Origin: Gonapodya sp. JEL0774
Taxonomy: Eukaryota; Monoblepharomycota; Monoblepharidomycetes; Monoblepharidales; Gonapodyaceae
Assembly: GCA_027604505.1 (NCBI GenBank)
Contig: JADIIX010000173.1
Coordinates: forward strand, 6,749-39,623
Direction of reading: 5' to 3'
DNA length: 32,875 nt
A program made the translations under genes and the position numbers. A model generated the notes under the pieces. It searched no databases. It worked only from the letters and a program-made list of their open reading frames with translations, and was not told the origin of the DNA. Shown here one piece after another: positions 31,750 to 32,875 of the stretch (the stretch's first letter is position 1; each line of letters opens with the position of its first letter).

Positions 31750-32875
31750 CTTGGTTCCCAAGTTGATGCAGACGGTGGCCATCGAGTCCACTTGACCAGG
31801 TACTGTCTCAACTGGCCAGCATCTCCTCTAAATCCCAGAATTGCTTCAACTTCAAAGTCCTCAACTTCTCCAGGCGTTGCGAGTGTTGCCAGGGCAATGT
31901 CATTGGTGGAAATTGTGGCAGGAATGGCCCTGAGGTTTCACTGGTGGAACCACCTTGCTGCTTGTGTGCTAGGTACATCATCCAAATTTGGGCCCTGGTG
32001 AATCCATTGCAACTGGTACAGGTATTTGTCACTGTTGACATTGATGATTGTTGCCGCGTGAGCCCAAACTGGTCCTGGCTGTTTACGGAGACCACAAACT
32101 ACCTTGCGAACAAACACTCAGTCACCCACGCTGAGGTGCTGAGGAAGTTGAGCCATCTGCTTCAATGATCTATAACAAAGTCAATGTCGCCCAGGTAGAA
32201 GGTTACAGCCAGGGACTCACCTTGCAACCGATTTTGCTCCTGCTACAACCATGTTTTTGTGAGCAGTTGTGATGAGTTGTTGGTGTTCTTCCTGCAATAG
32301 AGTGCGATCTACGATCTGACAACAAAGGCTAGGTGGCGCATTGACACTGGTGGTGGTTCTGCCGTAGAATAGCTTGTCAGTTACGCATTTGGTTGTTGCG
32401 TGGCGCTCGTGGTTGTAAGTCGAGATGACAGCCTGCAGAATATCCTCTGCATCCTCGAGAGAGCAGTTGTTAGGGTCCAAGCCTTTGGTGAATCTTCCGT
32501 GCCATACCCTTGGCTTCACTGCCTGATGAGCCCTCTCGATGGATCCTTGGTTCTGGGGATGATAGGGCCGGCCATGGATGCGTTCAACAACAAACTCCCT
32601 GTGCATTTTCATGACGTTACTACCTCGGAATTACTTGCCGTTCTCACTTAGAAACCTACACAAAGACCATTAGAACAGCAGCAATGAAAGAAAGAAAAAA
32701 AATACCGTTCAGGAGGCCCATCATCAGTGTACAAGCTCCTGATGAACAGTTCCACATTCTCTGCAGTGTGTTGACAATAAAGGGAACCCCAAAACTTCTT
32801 GCTGAAGTGATCAACGGCAAGGAGCATGTTGTGGCTGTGGAGCTTGGTGAAGTCATAGACATAAATCTCTTTAGG
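31750..32875 (-). pseudogene. Integrase/transposase with chromodomain, interrupted by in-frame stops
   Basis: The first exon reads IYVYDFTKLHSHNMLLAVDH then FSKKFWG, giving the first catalytic Asp in a VYDFT context. Across a 50-base intron comes PPERFLSENGK, then TAA (32633-32631), then FRGSNVMKMHREF, and VHGRPYHPQ-type sequence (GRPYHPQNQGSIERAHQ) with the third catalytic Glu. The usual second-Asp motif SDNG is SENG here. After the next intron the frame gives LPQHLSVGD, TGA (32120-32118), VFVRKVVCGLRKQPGPVWAH (SH3-like tail), TGA (31940-31938), and a chromodomain EDFEVEAILGF ... QYLVKWTRWPPSASTWEP. Three stops and an altered catalytic motif indicate a decayed copy, unless introns differ from this model. 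Upstream parts lie outside the window. Confidence 0.75.

Larger units (their letters stand above)
30600..32875 (-). mobile_element. Integrase-chromodomain-Ulp1 mobile element, truncated by the window edge
   Basis: Reading from the right edge leftwards, five exons join in frame: 32875-32706, 32655-32221, 32169-31750, 31685-31398, 31338-30798. The order is retroviral-type integrase core, SH3-like tail, chromodomain, linker, Ulp1-type cysteine protease. Introns are 50-64 bases and GT-AG, like host introns. Retroelements replicate through spliced RNA and rarely keep such introns, so a cut-and-paste DNA transposon with an integrase-type transposase (Ginger-like) is the likelier class; this is inference. 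No reverse transcriptase is visible, but upstream sequence is missing. The left limit is not defined: no terminal inverted repeat or target duplication could be fixed, and 30600 is only a guess. Confidence 0.7.

Noticed and set aside
31940-31965. 24-base intron that would remove the TGA at 31938-31940
   Set aside because: GTGGTT...CTCAG is too short and removes residues without improving the alignment; a nonsense change is simpler.
31808-32095. 95-codon minus-strand frame as a separate gene in the mobile element
   Set aside because: It overlaps, in another frame, the exon that encodes the integrase tail and chromodomain, which has recognisable family motifs.

Overview
The window looks like nuclear DNA of an early-diverging fungus, most likely a chytrid. 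Reasons: protein-coding genes are split by many short introns (about 40-240 nt, mostly GT-AG), intergenic spacers are compact (100-150 nt between several genes), there are no bacterial-type operons or ribosome-binding sites, and the gene content is eukaryotic (TLDc/Rtc5, BEACH-WD40-FYVE, ankyrin-MYND). The assignment to chytrids is inference; no taxonomic marker gene is present.

Layout, left to right: (1) a possible small single-pass membrane protein on the minus strand (159-563); (2) an eight-exon plus-strand gene (1166-3735, 649 aa when spliced) with a KEN box, a TPR-like helical repeat and VR-motifs resembling the mitotic spindle protein CKAP2; (3) two tandem minus-strand paralogues (3838-6243 and 6347-8809; 739 and 770 aa) with a C-terminal TLDc domain, of the Rtc5/MEAK7 type, convergent with gene 2; (4) about 2.9 kb (8810-11703) without a convincing gene, including a C-rich stretch and a degenerate 48-60 bp minisatellite; (5) a five-exon plus-strand gene (11704-15700, 909 aa) with ankyrin repeats and a C-terminal MYND zinc finger; (6) 153 nt downstream, a very large plus-strand gene (15854-28992, roughly 40 introns, about 3,400 aa) encoding an ALFY/WDFY3-type protein in the order ConA-like, PH, BEACH, WD40, FYVE-type zinc finger; (7) about 1.8 kb of non-coding sequence with a purine microsatellite, a short hexamer-like repeat and a GAATTCTGGG hairpin cluster; (8) a minus-strand mobile element entering from the right edge (about 30600-32875), whose spliced reading frame runs integrase, chromodomain, Ulp1-like cysteine protease, with three in-frame stops in the integrase/linker part.

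The cellular genes do not form one pathway. WDFY3-type proteins act as autophagy or membrane-traffic scaffolds and Rtc5-type proteins at the vacuole/V-ATPase, so two of the loci are endolysosomal; the CKAP2-like gene is probably mitotic. The most distinctive items are the integrase-chromodomain-Ulp1 fusion with spliceosomal introns, the KEN/TPR/VR architecture in a fungus-like genome, the ALFY-type zinc finger that keeps all eight zinc ligands but lacks the basic PI3P-binding patch, and non-canonical GC-AG introns inside the BEACH coding region. Exon boundaries were derived by hand from splice consensus plus frame continuity, and should be treated as models.
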